Of a DNA stretch of 45,117 bases, positions 15,559 through 23,617 are shown piece by piece (position 1 is the first letter of the stretch; every line of letters starts with the position of its first letter). The stretch spans positions 1 through 45,117 of the forward strand of contig CAYFQH010000013.1 in NCBI GenBank assembly GCA_964345215.1. The letters run 5' to 3'. The notes under the pieces were generated by a model, which was not told the origin of the DNA, made no database searches, and saw nothing but the letters and a program-made list of their open reading frames with translations. A program made the translations under genes and the position numbers. Origin of the DNA: CAYFQH01 sp964345215. Lineage in GTDB: Bacteria; Bacillota; Clostridia; Christensenellales; Aristaeellaceae.

Positions 15559-16353
15559 TTATAAGGCCTGAACCAGTGCTCTGGGTCCGTCTACAACCCC
15601 TACGCTTTTAATGTTAATGTGAAGATCCAGATACTGCTTAATACTTTCAAGGGCATCTGCTAAGGCATCCATAATGCTTTGGTCTATGGGGTACTCCTTA
15701 TCCTCTTGCTTAAAGGCTGCTATAATCATTCTAATGGTTGTTGAAGAAACAACTGCAATACCAAAGTAGTAATTGTTTACATAGTTGCTAAACACATTCC
15801 GCAGGGCCACTTCAAGCCGTTCGCTGCCGTAATGCCAGCGGCCTGCCAAGTATTCGTCCCCGGTAGGCGTATCCATTTCTACAACCATACAAGGCTCTGT
15901 CATCGAAATAGGAAAGCGCATCATATTTGCCTGATCCTTAAGCTCCTCTACCGAATGAATGCTGCCAGCCAAAAGATCGTGAATAAGATGATTTCTTTCA
16001 ATCTCAATCATTTCATCTTTTGTGTAGTTATCGTTTGAATAGTCGGCATTAATGCGATTTAAAAACAGCTTTAGTTGCTGAATAATAGCAATTTGCTTTT
16101 CTTTTTTGGTAGATAGATGAATGATCGGCAAATTAGGATAATCGTTTTTTAAAATATGGAGCATTTTTTCTTTTTCCTGATCGTTCACCCGCATACCAAT
16201 TGCATCCACCCGATGATTTTCCAGCCGCTCCAATGCTCCTTGGGTGTCTTCAACAATTCGGGGGGCCCTAAAGCCCATTTTTTCCCAATCGGCAATTTGC
16301 TCAATGGTCTGTTTAATGTCCTGGTGATCAGTTACCACAAGTAATCTATACAT
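15559..16353 (-). CDS. YesN-type regulator with degenerate receiver domain and no DNA-binding domain
   Basis: The protein of about 264 residues begins like the receiver domain of YesN/AraC-type response regulators (MYRLLVVTDHQDIKQ, then DWEKMGFRAP), but the usual acidic pair and the phospho-acceptor Asp are not present. Where DLVITDIRMP is expected the sequence reads VDAIGMRVND. Residues from about 115 on (NHLIHDLLAGSIHSVEEL, then a beta/alpha region) resemble the linker domain of the same regulators. The C-terminal AraC helix-turn-helix is absent; the protein ends soon after ALESIKQYLDLHINIKS. It may be a sensor or antagonist rather than a DNA-binding regulator, or a truncated gene. The ATG at 16353 is chosen for its upstream AGGTGGAGGG. 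It is divergent from guaB. Confidence 0.55.
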   Translation of the reverse strand: MYRLLVVTDHQDIKQTIEQIADWEKMGFRAPRIVEDTQGALERLENHRVDAIGMRVNDQEKEKMLHILKNDYPNLPIIHLSTKKEKQIAIIQQLKLFLNRINADYSNDNYTKDEMIEIERNHLIHDLLAGSIHSVEELKDQANMMRFPISMTEPCMVVEMDTPTGDEYLAGRWHYGSERLEVALRNVFSNYVNNYYFGIAVVSSTTIRMIIAAFKQEDKEYPIDQSIMDALADALESIKQYLDLHINIKSVGVVDGPRALVQAL

Positions 16354-16385
16354 GTATGCCCTCCACCTCATTTCTTCCCTTTATT

Positions 16386-16414
16386 ATTATAGCGTGAATA
16401 GATAAAAATTACAA
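16386..16414 (-). promoter_or_regulatory. SigA-type promoter of the degenerate-receiver regulator gene
   Basis: On the minus strand TTGTAA (16409-16414) and TATAAT (16386-16391) are 17 bases apart, about 33 bases before the chosen start codon. Confidence 0.7.
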
Positions 16415-16502
16415 ACCTTCCATAAACTTTTTTGTGGTGAATGGCTAATAACAAAATACAAACCATACTCCTTTTATCGTTCAAATCATATCTTTCCTTT
16501 TG

Positions 16503-16531
16503 TTGACATTATAAATAAAACAAATTACAAT
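16503..16531 (+). promoter_or_regulatory. SigA-type promoter of guaB
   Basis: A perfect TTGACA (16503-16508) lies 17 bases from TACAAT (16526-16531). Transcription would begin near 16538, leaving a leader of about 44 bases. No purine riboswitch is present in this short leader. Confidence 0.8.
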
Positions 16532-16581
16532 GTAGCTTATAACTATTTATATTTGTTGATTGGAAAGGATGGATAGATAGG

Positions 16582-18039
16582 ATGCTGTCACCAAATATTA
16601 GAGAAGGTCTTACCTTTGATGATGTGTTGCTCGTACCCCAAAAAAGTGAAATTTTACCAAACCACGTTACTTTAGGCACAACGTTAACTGATACCATATC
16701 CCTCAATATTCCTATATTATCTGCCGCCATGGATACTGTAACCGATGGTAAAATGGCCATTGCCATTGCCCGTGAAGGTGGTTTGGGCATTATTCATAAA
16801 AACATGACCATTGAAGAGCAAGCCTCCCATGTTGATAAAGTAAAACGGAGCGAACACGGTGTCATTACCGATCCTTTCTTCCTTTCTCCACAGCACTTAA
16901 TTGAGGATGCCGAGGCCTTAATGGCCAGGTACCGCATTAGCGGCGTACCCATTGTAACCGACGGAAAGCTGGTTGGCATTTTAACCAACCGGGATTTACG
17001 CTTTGAAACCGACTATTCTCGTCCTATTGGCGATGTAATGACAAGTAAAAACCTTGTTACTGCCCCTGTTGGCACCACTTTAGAGGATGCAAAAAAATTA
17101 TTGGCAAACCATCGTATTGAAAAACTTCCCATTGTTGATGAAAATTATAATTTAAAAGGTTTAATCACCATTAAAGATATTGAAAAATCTACAAAATACC
17201 CCCATAGTGCCAAAGACCAAAACGGTCGCCTTCTTTGCGGTGCCGCCATCGGTGTTACCAAAGATTTTATTGAGCGGGCCGCTGCATTAATTGAAGCCAA
17301 AGTTGATATTCTTTCCATTGACACAGCCCACGGGCACCACATTAATATTTTAAAGGCAGTAGAAGAACTAAAAAACCGTTTCCCCAACATGCCGCTCATT
17401 GCAGGTAACGTAGCCACCGGCCCTGCTGCCCGGGATTTGATTTTAGCCGGTGCTGATTGTATTAAAGTGGGTATTGGCCCAGGCTCCATTTGTACCACGC
17501 GGGTGGTTGCAGGCATTGGCGTACCTCAGGTTACGGCCATTAGCGACTGTGCTAATGAAGCGGCTAAACACGGTGCCAGAATTATTGCCGACGGAGGCAT
17601 CAAATATTCAGGAGATATTGTAAAAGCCATTGCCGCCGGTGCCAATGCTGTTATGCTGGGCAGCCTTTTTGCCGGCGTGGAAGAAAGCCCCGGTGCAGTT
17701 GAAATTTACCAGGGCCGCTCCTATAAAGTTTACCGTGGGATGGGCTCTTTAGCTGCTATGGAACATGGCAGTAAAGACCGTTACTTCCAAGAAAACGCTA
17801 AAAAGCTGGTTCCTGAAGGGGTTGAAGGTCGCGTTCCCTATAAAGGCCTTCTCTCTGAAGCCGTTTATCAGCTAATAGGCGGCCTGCGGGCCGGCATGGG
17901 CTATTGTGGTACAGCCACCATTGATGATTTGCGCGAGAACAGCGAATTTATAAAAATTACCAATGCAGGTTTGATTGAAAGCCACCCACATGATATCTCC
18001 ATTACAAAAGAAGCGCCTAACTACTCAAAGTTTGGTTAA
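16582..18039 (+). CDS. guaB: Inosine-5'-monophosphate dehydrogenase
   Basis: GuaB oxidises IMP to XMP with NAD+, the committed step of guanine nucleotide synthesis. The 485 residues form the usual TIM barrel interrupted by two CBS domains (about 95-205, with ISGVPIVTDGKLVGILTNRD). The catalytic Cys is at 304 in GPGSICTTRVVAGIG. The IMP-binding IADGGIKYSGDIVKA and the flap RYFQE are present. The ribosome binding site is GGAAAGGAT with a rather long spacing. It lies close to a nucleoside uptake operon, which fits a purine-metabolism neighbourhood. Confidence 0.97.
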   Translation: MLSPNIREGLTFDDVLLVPQKSEILPNHVTLGTTLTDTISLNIPILSAAMDTVTDGKMAIAIAREGGLGIIHKNMTIEEQASHVDKVKRSEHGVITDPFFLSPQHLIEDAEALMARYRISGVPIVTDGKLVGILTNRDLRFETDYSRPIGDVMTSKNLVTAPVGTTLEDAKKLLANHRIEKLPIVDENYNLKGLITIKDIEKSTKYPHSAKDQNGRLLCGAAIGVTKDFIERAAALIEAKVDILSIDTAHGHHINILKAVEELKNRFPNMPLIAGNVATGPAARDLILAGADCIKVGIGPGSICTTRVVAGIGVPQVTAISDCANEAAKHGARIIADGGIKYSGDIVKAIAAGANAVMLGSLFAGVEESPGAVEIYQGRSYKVYRGMGSLAAMEHGSKDRYFQENAKKLVPEGVEGRVPYKGLLSEAVYQLIGGLRAGMGYCGTATIDDLRENSEFIKITNAGLIESHPHDISITKEAPNYSKFG

Positions 18040-18050
18040 GGTAATAAAAA

Positions 18051-18094
18051 AGCAGAGCTTCCATTTTTATAATTTTAGAAATGGAAGTTTTGCT
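18051..18094 (+). terminator. Probable weak terminator after guaB
   Basis: CTTCCATTT (18058-18066) pairs perfectly with AAATGGAAG (18079-18087), and AGCA/TGCT extend the stem on the outside (18051-18054, 18091-18094). There is no long U-tract directly behind it, only TTTTGCTTATAT around the 3' end, so termination may be partial. Confidence 0.4.
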
Positions 18095-18160
18095 TATATC
18101 CACAATCCCGTATATGCACAATACCAAGCATTAAAAAATAAATGAAAAGAAGGTTGTCCA

Positions 18161-19132
18161 TTGTTTATTTGCGATTGCCACGGTGATACCTTAACAAAAA
18201 TAGCTTTTAACCCTGATGCAAACCTTGATATTACCTTTGACCATGCCCAAAAAGGTGGCTTGGGCCTGCAGTTTTTAGCTTGTTGGAGCGGCCCTAAGGC
18301 AGATCAGGATAATGTACAAGAGCGGATGCACAGGCAATACGAAGCCACCCAGGTTTTAATAGACCAGGGCTGGACCTTTATAACGAGCCCTGCTGAATTC
18401 GTAGAAGGAAAACCTTCTTTTATGCTCTCTATTGAAGGAGCGGAAATCTTTAATAATTCCCTTGCCCCTGTTGAGCAATGGTACTTAAAAGGAGTGCGGA
18501 TGAGCGGCATTACCTGGAACTTTGAAAATAAGTTAGGTACCCCTGCCAAATTAGACCAGACAAAAGGCCTTAGCACCCACGGGATTAATGTGGTTAAAGA
18601 GATGCAGCGCCTGGGAATGGCTGTTGATACTTCTCATTTAAGCGATCAGGGATTTTTTGATATTTTTTCAAAAACCAATGCGCCTCCCTTAGCATCTCAT
18701 AGCTGTTGTAGGGCCCTTCAACCCCATTTTAGAAATTTAACCGACGAGCAGATTCGCCTGCTTATTACCCAGGGAGGGTATATTGGCGTAAACTTTTATC
18801 CGCCTTTTTTAACAGACAAAGGTGCCACCATCAACACGGTGATTGACCATATAGACCATATTTGCCAGCTGGGCGGCGAAAAGCACGTGGGCTTTGGCTC
18901 AGACTTTGACGGCATTGATGAATACCCTGCTAATCTGTATTCTCCCCAGGGCTTCCCCCTTCTTATAGACCAGATGGCCCAAAGGGGTTATTCCCCTGAA
19001 TCCATTGAAAATATAGCCGGAAAAAACTTTTTGCGTTATTTTTCCTCTATTCAAGGGGTAAAAGAGCTTTGGCTAAATCCAAACCCGCAACTAGCAGCCG
19101 AAGGGCAAACTCAAAGGCCAGCCAGAGGATAA
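18161..19132 (+). CDS. Membrane dipeptidase family protein (peptidase M19)
   Basis: This 323-residue zinc metallopeptidase of the renal dipeptidase (M19) family has metal ligands His7 and Asp9 in FICDCHGDT, Glu92 in LSIEGAE, a His in DTSHLSD, SHSCCRAL, and GFGSDFDG near the C-terminus. Bacterial members cleave dipeptides, including some D-amino-acid or L,D dipeptides; the substrate here is unknown. The start is TTG at 18161, preceded by AGAAGG with a spacing of about 7; the ATG at 18142 is in another frame. No signal peptide is seen, so it is probably cytoplasmic. It converges on msrAB. Confidence 0.88.
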   Translation: MFICDCHGDTLTKIAFNPDANLDITFDHAQKGGLGLQFLACWSGPKADQDNVQERMHRQYEATQVLIDQGWTFITSPAEFVEGKPSFMLSIEGAEIFNNSLAPVEQWYLKGVRMSGITWNFENKLGTPAKLDQTKGLSTHGINVVKEMQRLGMAVDTSHLSDQGFFDIFSKTNAPPLASHSCCRALQPHFRNLTDEQIRLLITQGGYIGVNFYPPFLTDKGATINTVIDHIDHICQLGGEKHVGFGSDFDGIDEYPANLYSPQGFPLLIDQMAQRGYSPESIENIAGKNFLRYFSSIQGVKELWLNPNPQLAAEGQTQRPARG

Positions 19133-19210
19133 GCCCGCCCTTTACGTTGAGTTTAAATATTTTGTGTAATTTCTCTTTCTTTTACTTAAGCAAGATTCAT
19201 ATTTTGCCAT

Positions 19211-19247
19211 ACAAAAAGCGCTCTGCTAAAAATCAGGCGCTTTTTGT
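19211..19247. terminator. Bidirectional terminator between the M19 dipeptidase gene and msrAB
   Basis: ACAAAAAGCGC (19211-19221) and GCGCTTTTTGT (19237-19247) are perfect 11-base arms with a 15-base loop. A-tract and T-tract flanks allow termination in both directions. Confidence 0.85.
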
Positions 19248-19257
19248 GTTATTCTTG

Positions 19258-20217
19258 CTATTCTTGGGCAAGTAACTTTATATATGCCCCATATCCTTCC
19301 TCTTCCATTTTTTCTGCCGGAATAAAGCGAAGGGCAGCACTGTTAATGCAGTAGCGAAGGCCTCCCTGGTCTTTAGGTCCATCTTCAAACACATGGCCTA
19401 AGTGCGCTTCCCCTATCCGGCTTTTTACTTCGGTGCGAATTCGTGGCAGGGAGGCATCCATAAATTCATTGACAACCAAAGGGTCAATGGGTTTGGTAAA
19501 GCTAGGCCAGCCACAGCCTGCATCGTACTTATCGGCAGATAAAAACAAAGGTTCCCCTGTTGTAATATCTACATAAATACCTTTTTGCTCATGGTTCCAA
19601 TAGGGGTTTTGAAAAGGCTGCTCAGTTGCACTGTTTTGTGTTACTTCATAAGCCAAGGGTGTCAAAATATTCTTTAAGGCTTCTCTCTCCTTTTTTTGGT
19701 ACAATGTTGGATCGACTAACACTTCCCTGGCTTTTTTATACAGACTGGGTTGAATATGGCAATAACCCATAGGGTTTTTTAATAAATAGTTTTGATGGTA
19801 TTCCTCTGCCTTGTAAAAACGATCTAGAGGCATACATTCAATCGCTGTTTTTTTTCCAAGTCTTTTTTCAAACGCTGCTAAAGATTTTTTGATCACGGCC
19901 TCATCTTCAGACTGGGTGTAGTAAACGCCACTGCGGTATTGGGTGCCCCTGTCGTTTCCCTGGCGATTTACAGCAAAGGGATCAATGATTTCATAAAACA
20001 AGTACAGCAAAAAGGACAGGGATATTTCTCTATCATCATACACTACTTTTACAGTTTCTACATGGTTTGTTTCCTGGCTGCAAACTTCCTCATAAGTAGG
20101 GTTTGGAGTGATTCCGTTTGCATAGCCTACCTGGGTTGTAACACGACCGATTGTAAGGGATTGAAAAAACTTTTCGACACCCCAAAAGCAACCTCCGGCA
20201 AAATATATTTCTTTCAT
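19258..20217 (-). CDS. msrAB: Bifunctional peptide-methionine (S)/(R)-sulfoxide reductase (MsrAB)
   Basis: The 319 residues fuse MsrA (1-~160) to MsrB (~180-319). MsrA has the catalytic Cys10 in GGCFWGVEKFF and reduces S-sulfoxides. MsrB has AGCGWPSFTKPI, EAHLGHVFEDGP and the catalytic Cys290 in RYCINSAALRF and reduces R-sulfoxides. The zinc-binding CxxC pairs of some MsrB proteins are absent. There is no signal peptide, so it repairs cytoplasmic proteins. A fused MsrAB in an apparent anaerobe suggests defence against transient oxygen. It is transcribed alone, divergent from the two-component operon. Confidence 0.95.
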   Translation of the reverse strand: MKEIYFAGGCFWGVEKFFQSLTIGRVTTQVGYANGITPNPTYEEVCSQETNHVETVKVVYDDREISLSFLLYLFYEIIDPFAVNRQGNDRGTQYRSGVYYTQSEDEAVIKKSLAAFEKRLGKKTAIECMPLDRFYKAEEYHQNYLLKNPMGYCHIQPSLYKKAREVLVDPTLYQKKEREALKNILTPLAYEVTQNSATEQPFQNPYWNHEQKGIYVDITTGEPLFLSADKYDAGCGWPSFTKPIDPLVVNEFMDASLPRIRTEVKSRIGEAHLGHVFEDGPKDQGGLRYCINSAALRFIPAEKMEEEGYGAYIKLLAQE

Positions 20218-20325
20218 GGCATGTACCCCTTTTTAATCAATTTACCATTTCATTATACCATATTCAAATTTTACGTTATTATAAAATAAAATTTCTATTA
20301 CTTAAACCATTATTAACATATAGGC

Positions 20326-20354
20326 TTGATTTTTAAGCAATAACAACGTAAAAT
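20326..20354 (+). promoter_or_regulatory. SigA-type promoter of the two-component/GerMN operon
   Basis: TTGATT (20326-20331) and TAAAAT (20349-20354) are 17 bases apart. Transcription would start near 20361, downstream of the ATG at 20353 in the open frame, which supports the GTG start at 20401. Confidence 0.65.
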
Positions 20355-20400
20355 GAAAGTGTTATTAATTATTTTATTACAAAAGATATGGAGGATATCC

Positions 20401-21093
20401 GTGGCAAAGCATATTTTACTTGTAGATGATGAGCCGATGATTTTGAAAGGATTAAAGTATTCTCTTGAGCAAGAAGGGTATATGATTGATTCTGCTGCCG
20501 ATGGCGAGGAAGCTTTAGAAAAGTTTTCGAGCAACCCTTACGACTTAATTTTGCTCGATGTTATGCTGCCTAAGCTGGACGGCATTGCCGTTTGCCAGCG
20601 TATTCGAGAATATAGCAGCATACCGATTATTATGCTTACAGCCAAAGGCGAAGATATGGACAAAATTTTAGGCCTGGAATACGGAGCCGATGATTACATG
20701 ACCAAGCCTTTTAATATTTTAGAAGTAAAGGCTCGTATTAAAACTATTTTTAGGCGCACGGTTCAAAACCCTGCTTTGGAAGAGCGCCGAAGTTTAAAGG
20801 TTCATGATTTGGAGATTAACACTGTTAACCGCACAGCCACTTTGGGTAATAAAGATATTAAGTTAACAGCCAAAGAATTTGATCTTCTCCAGCTTTTTAT
20901 GACTAACCGTGGCAAGGTTTTTACCCGGGAGGAGATGCTGGAAACGCTTTGGAAGTATGACTATACTGGCGATGCCAGAACCGTTGATGTGCACATTCGG
21001 CGGTTACGTGAAAAGATAGAGCGCAATCCTGCTCAACCTGAATTTATTTTTACAAAATGGGGAGTTGGGTACTATTTCACGGATAAAGAATAA
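20401..21093 (+). CDS. OmpR-family response regulator
   Basis: The 230-residue protein has a receiver domain (1-~120) with the acidic pair Asp9-Asp10, the phospho-acceptor Asp53 in LILLDVMLP, and Lys102 in TKPF. It also has a winged-helix Trans_reg_C domain (about 133-228) with LTAKEFDLLQLFMTNRGKVF and DARTVDVHIRRLREKI. The start is a GTG at 20401, with GGAGG at 20390-20394 six bases upstream. Its frame is open further upstream, but that part lies before the predicted transcription start. It overlaps the sensor kinase gene and is the first gene of a four-gene operon. Confidence 0.95.
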   Translation: MAKHILLVDDEPMILKGLKYSLEQEGYMIDSAADGEEALEKFSSNPYDLILLDVMLPKLDGIAVCQRIREYSSIPIIMLTAKGEDMDKILGLEYGADDYMTKPFNILEVKARIKTIFRRTVQNPALEERRSLKVHDLEINTVNRTATLGNKDIKLTAKEFDLLQLFMTNRGKVFTREEMLETLWKYDYTGDARTVDVHIRRLREKIERNPAQPEFIFTKWGVGYYFTDKE

Positions 21094-22561
21094 TCCATTT
21101 CCCGGCATTCGCTGGCAAATTTTATTAGTCTTTTTGTCAATTTTTATCGTTGCTTTCTATTTTATGGCCTCCTCGTCCATCCGTATGGTAAGCAATTTTT
21201 TGATGGAAGAAAAAATCACCTCAGATTACAGTTACATGGAGCAACTATCTTTGGAGTTATCTCCCTTGATACAAACCCATCAAAGCAGCGATTTAAACAG
21301 TGTATATGAAAAACTCGTTGAAGCAGGCGGCCAATTACAAGGTCGCCTGCTTGTATTGGACCGTTTTGGAAAGGTTCAAGTCGATAGCTACTCTCAGTTA
21401 AACGGCACCCGGCCTGCCTATGCGGAAGTTTCATCTATATTACTTGACAGGCAGTCCAGAGCTTATGGCATCCACCAGCTTTCGTCTGCACCCCTAGGCG
21501 AATCTTTTTTTGCTAAAATCAACCCCTGGCGCACTAGGGGTCTTTGGTCCATTTACTATACTGCCTCCCTTGAAAGCCCCACAGGGGAGCTGTTGGGGGT
21601 TGTGCTTTTGGATTCTCCCTTGCAAGGGCTTTTGGCAAATTTATTTGACCTGCAAGATCAGATGCTCCGTTACTTTTTAATTGTAGCCATTGCTATTCTG
21701 ATTTTTTCCTTTCTTTTCTCGCAAATTCTTACAAGGCCCATTGCCAGCTTAACCAAGGGAATACAACGAATGAGCAAGGGGGATTTTTCAACCAGGGTTC
21801 CGGTAAAGGGCTCTAGGGAGTTGCGCAATTTAGCTACTACCTTTAACACCATGTCGGAAAAGCTGGAAGCCCTTGATGACAGCCGCAACCAATTTATTTC
21901 AAATGCCAGTCACGAGTTAAAAACCCCTTTGACAACCATGAAGATTATGCTGGAAAATTTAATTTACGAGCGGGGGATGCCGCAAGAATTACAGGTGGAA
22001 TTCATGCAAGACATTAATAAGGAAATTGACCGGCTTACTTTAATCATCAGCGATTTGTTGACCCTTGTGCAAATGGATACCCAAAACATGAAACTAAACC
22101 GTGAAACCATAAAACTATCTGACCTGCTAAAAGAAACCCTGCACCGGCTGGAACCCATTGTTTCATCCCGAAAGCAAAAAATTACCTTGGAGATACAGGA
22201 TGAAGGCAATCTTTATGTCGATGGGCCTAAAATACAGCAGGTAATGTATAATCTTTTAAATAATGCCAGCAAATATACCCAGGATCAAGGGCATATTCAT
22301 GTATCCCTAAAAAAATTAGGGCCCGACTTTGTGCTTTCTATTAGCGATAACGGCCCAGGTATTCCCTTGAAAGACCAGCCCCATATTTTTGACCGGTTTT
22401 ACCGGGTTGACCGGGCCCGTTCAAGGGAAACGGGCGGAACGGGCCTTGGGCTCTCCATTGTAAAGCAAATTGTATTGCTCCATGGAGGCAATATTACGGT
22501 AGACAGCCAAGAAGATCAAGGCTCTAAATTTACAGTAGAACTTCCAGCACATACAGGTTAG
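21065..22561 (+). CDS. Membrane sensor histidine kinase
   Basis: The 498-residue kinase has a first membrane segment (about 18-37), an extracytoplasmic sensor domain of about 165 residues (38-202, PAS-like by length, not recognised further) and a second membrane segment (203-220). A HAMP domain (221-273) and a dimerisation domain follow, with the phospho-acceptor His283 in FISNASHELKTPLTT. The ATPase domain has NLLNNASKYT, SDNGPGIP and GGTGLGLSIVKQI. The start is uncertain: TTG at 21065 is the first usable codon, but the GGGGAG before it is nearly adjacent. The gene overlaps its partner regulator by 29 bases, so translation may depend on coupling. Confidence 0.9.
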   Translation: MGTISRIKNNPFPGIRWQILLVFLSIFIVAFYFMASSSIRMVSNFLMEEKITSDYSYMEQLSLELSPLIQTHQSSDLNSVYEKLVEAGGQLQGRLLVLDRFGKVQVDSYSQLNGTRPAYAEVSSILLDRQSRAYGIHQLSSAPLGESFFAKINPWRTRGLWSIYYTASLESPTGELLGVVLLDSPLQGLLANLFDLQDQMLRYFLIVAIAILIFSFLFSQILTRPIASLTKGIQRMSKGDFSTRVPVKGSRELRNLATTFNTMSEKLEALDDSRNQFISNASHELKTPLTTMKIMLENLIYERGMPQELQVEFMQDINKEIDRLTLIISDLLTLVQMDTQNMKLNRETIKLSDLLKETLHRLEPIVSSRKQKITLEIQDEGNLYVDGPKIQQVMYNLLNNASKYTQDQGHIHVSLKKLGPDFVLSISDNGPGIPLKDQPHIFDRFYRVDRARSRETGGTGLGLSIVKQIVLLHGGNITVDSQEDQGSKFTVELPAHTG

Positions 22562-22573
22562 GAGAGATGGTTG

Positions 22574-23617
22574 ATGAAAAATAAAAACATTGTTTCCATT
22601 TTTTTAGTTCTTGTCTTCATTTTTCCCTTCTTTTCTTTTGCTGATGGAACCGACGAAGCAGACCCAGCACCTGAGCCTACTGCTCAAAATCAAATGTTCA
22701 CCTCTTCCTCCCCCTTGCCGGCCTATGATGTAGTCAACAGCTCCAAAGAGCTGAATGCCACTTTGTTTTTTCGCTTCCATCACCAAGAATACCTAGCCTG
22801 CGAAACACAAAAGATTACTTTAACCTCTAACGAGTCTTTAGAAAAAAAAGTGGTAGAAGCTCTATTAAATGGGCCTAGCGGTTCTACAACGGAATTGGTT
22901 TCACTTTTTCCCGAAGAAACTCAGGTAATCAATACCATTTCTCAGGGGAATACGCTGCTGATTACTTTTAGCAGCGGACTGCTTTCAAATTACCTTGACC
23001 AACCGACCGATTGGCAAGGAGATGATTTTTGGCGTGTAGAGATTTCTCTTCGGCGCAAATTGGCTATGACCAGTTTAGCTGCAACCATAATGGAAACCTT
23101 CCGTTACGATACAGTACAAGTGTTGGTAGAACCTACGGGAAGCGAAAATAGCAGTATGCGCCTGCAAAACAGCTATTACCAAAACCCTATTTTGGTTAAC
23201 GGAACAGCTCCTGCTCTTTTTTATGATTCTGAATATATCCTAACACCCTTGTTAACGGCCCAAATTATTTTATCTGCCTGGGAAAGTAAAGATTGGGAGG
23301 CTCTATATCCCTTTATCTCGATGAAGGATCGCTGGGATCTTTCCTTTAAGCCCACCTTTGAACAAATTCGCAGCGAGTTGATTTCGGCCCCTGCTTTGAT
23401 AAATTTTTCTCTTTCTCCTTCCTCTCCTTCTGGAGATGGCCAACTTTGCGCCTTTGCCCTTGACTATACGGTTCAAACCCATCCTGAGCTGCCTAGCAAT
23501 CAAAAAAACACGGTTTTGCGTTTGATTCGTGAAAACAATATTTGGAAAATATCCTTTTCTGATTTAAAAACCCTCATGGGTTATTCCTATCACTTTCAAG
23601 GAGATCCTGCCCCATGA
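22574..23617 (+). CDS. Exported GerMN-domain protein
   Basis: The protein of about 347 residues has a signal peptide (MKNKNIVSIFLVLVFIFP, ending near FSFA) and a GerMN-like domain at about 60-165, with LEKKVVEALLNGPSG and the downstream INTISQGNTLLITFSS. The GerMN fold is found in the spore germination protein GerM and in actinobacterial LpqB. The C-terminal region (about 215-340) looks like an NTF2/lumazine-type exported domain but is not firmly recognised. The ATG at 22574 has GGAGAG seven bases upstream; a TTG directly before it is less likely. It follows the kinase by 12 bases and overlaps the next gene by 4. Confidence 0.7.
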   Translation: MKNKNIVSIFLVLVFIFPFFSFADGTDEADPAPEPTAQNQMFTSSSPLPAYDVVNSSKELNATLFFRFHHQEYLACETQKITLTSNESLEKKVVEALLNGPSGSTTELVSLFPEETQVINTISQGNTLLITFSSGLLSNYLDQPTDWQGDDFWRVEISLRRKLAMTSLAATIMETFRYDTVQVLVEPTGSENSSMRLQNSYYQNPILVNGTAPALFYDSEYILTPLLTAQIILSAWESKDWEALYPFISMKDRWDLSFKPTFEQIRSELISAPALINFSLSPSSPSGDGQLCAFALDYTVQTHPELPSNQKNTVLRLIRENNIWKISFSDLKTLMGYSYHFQGDPAP

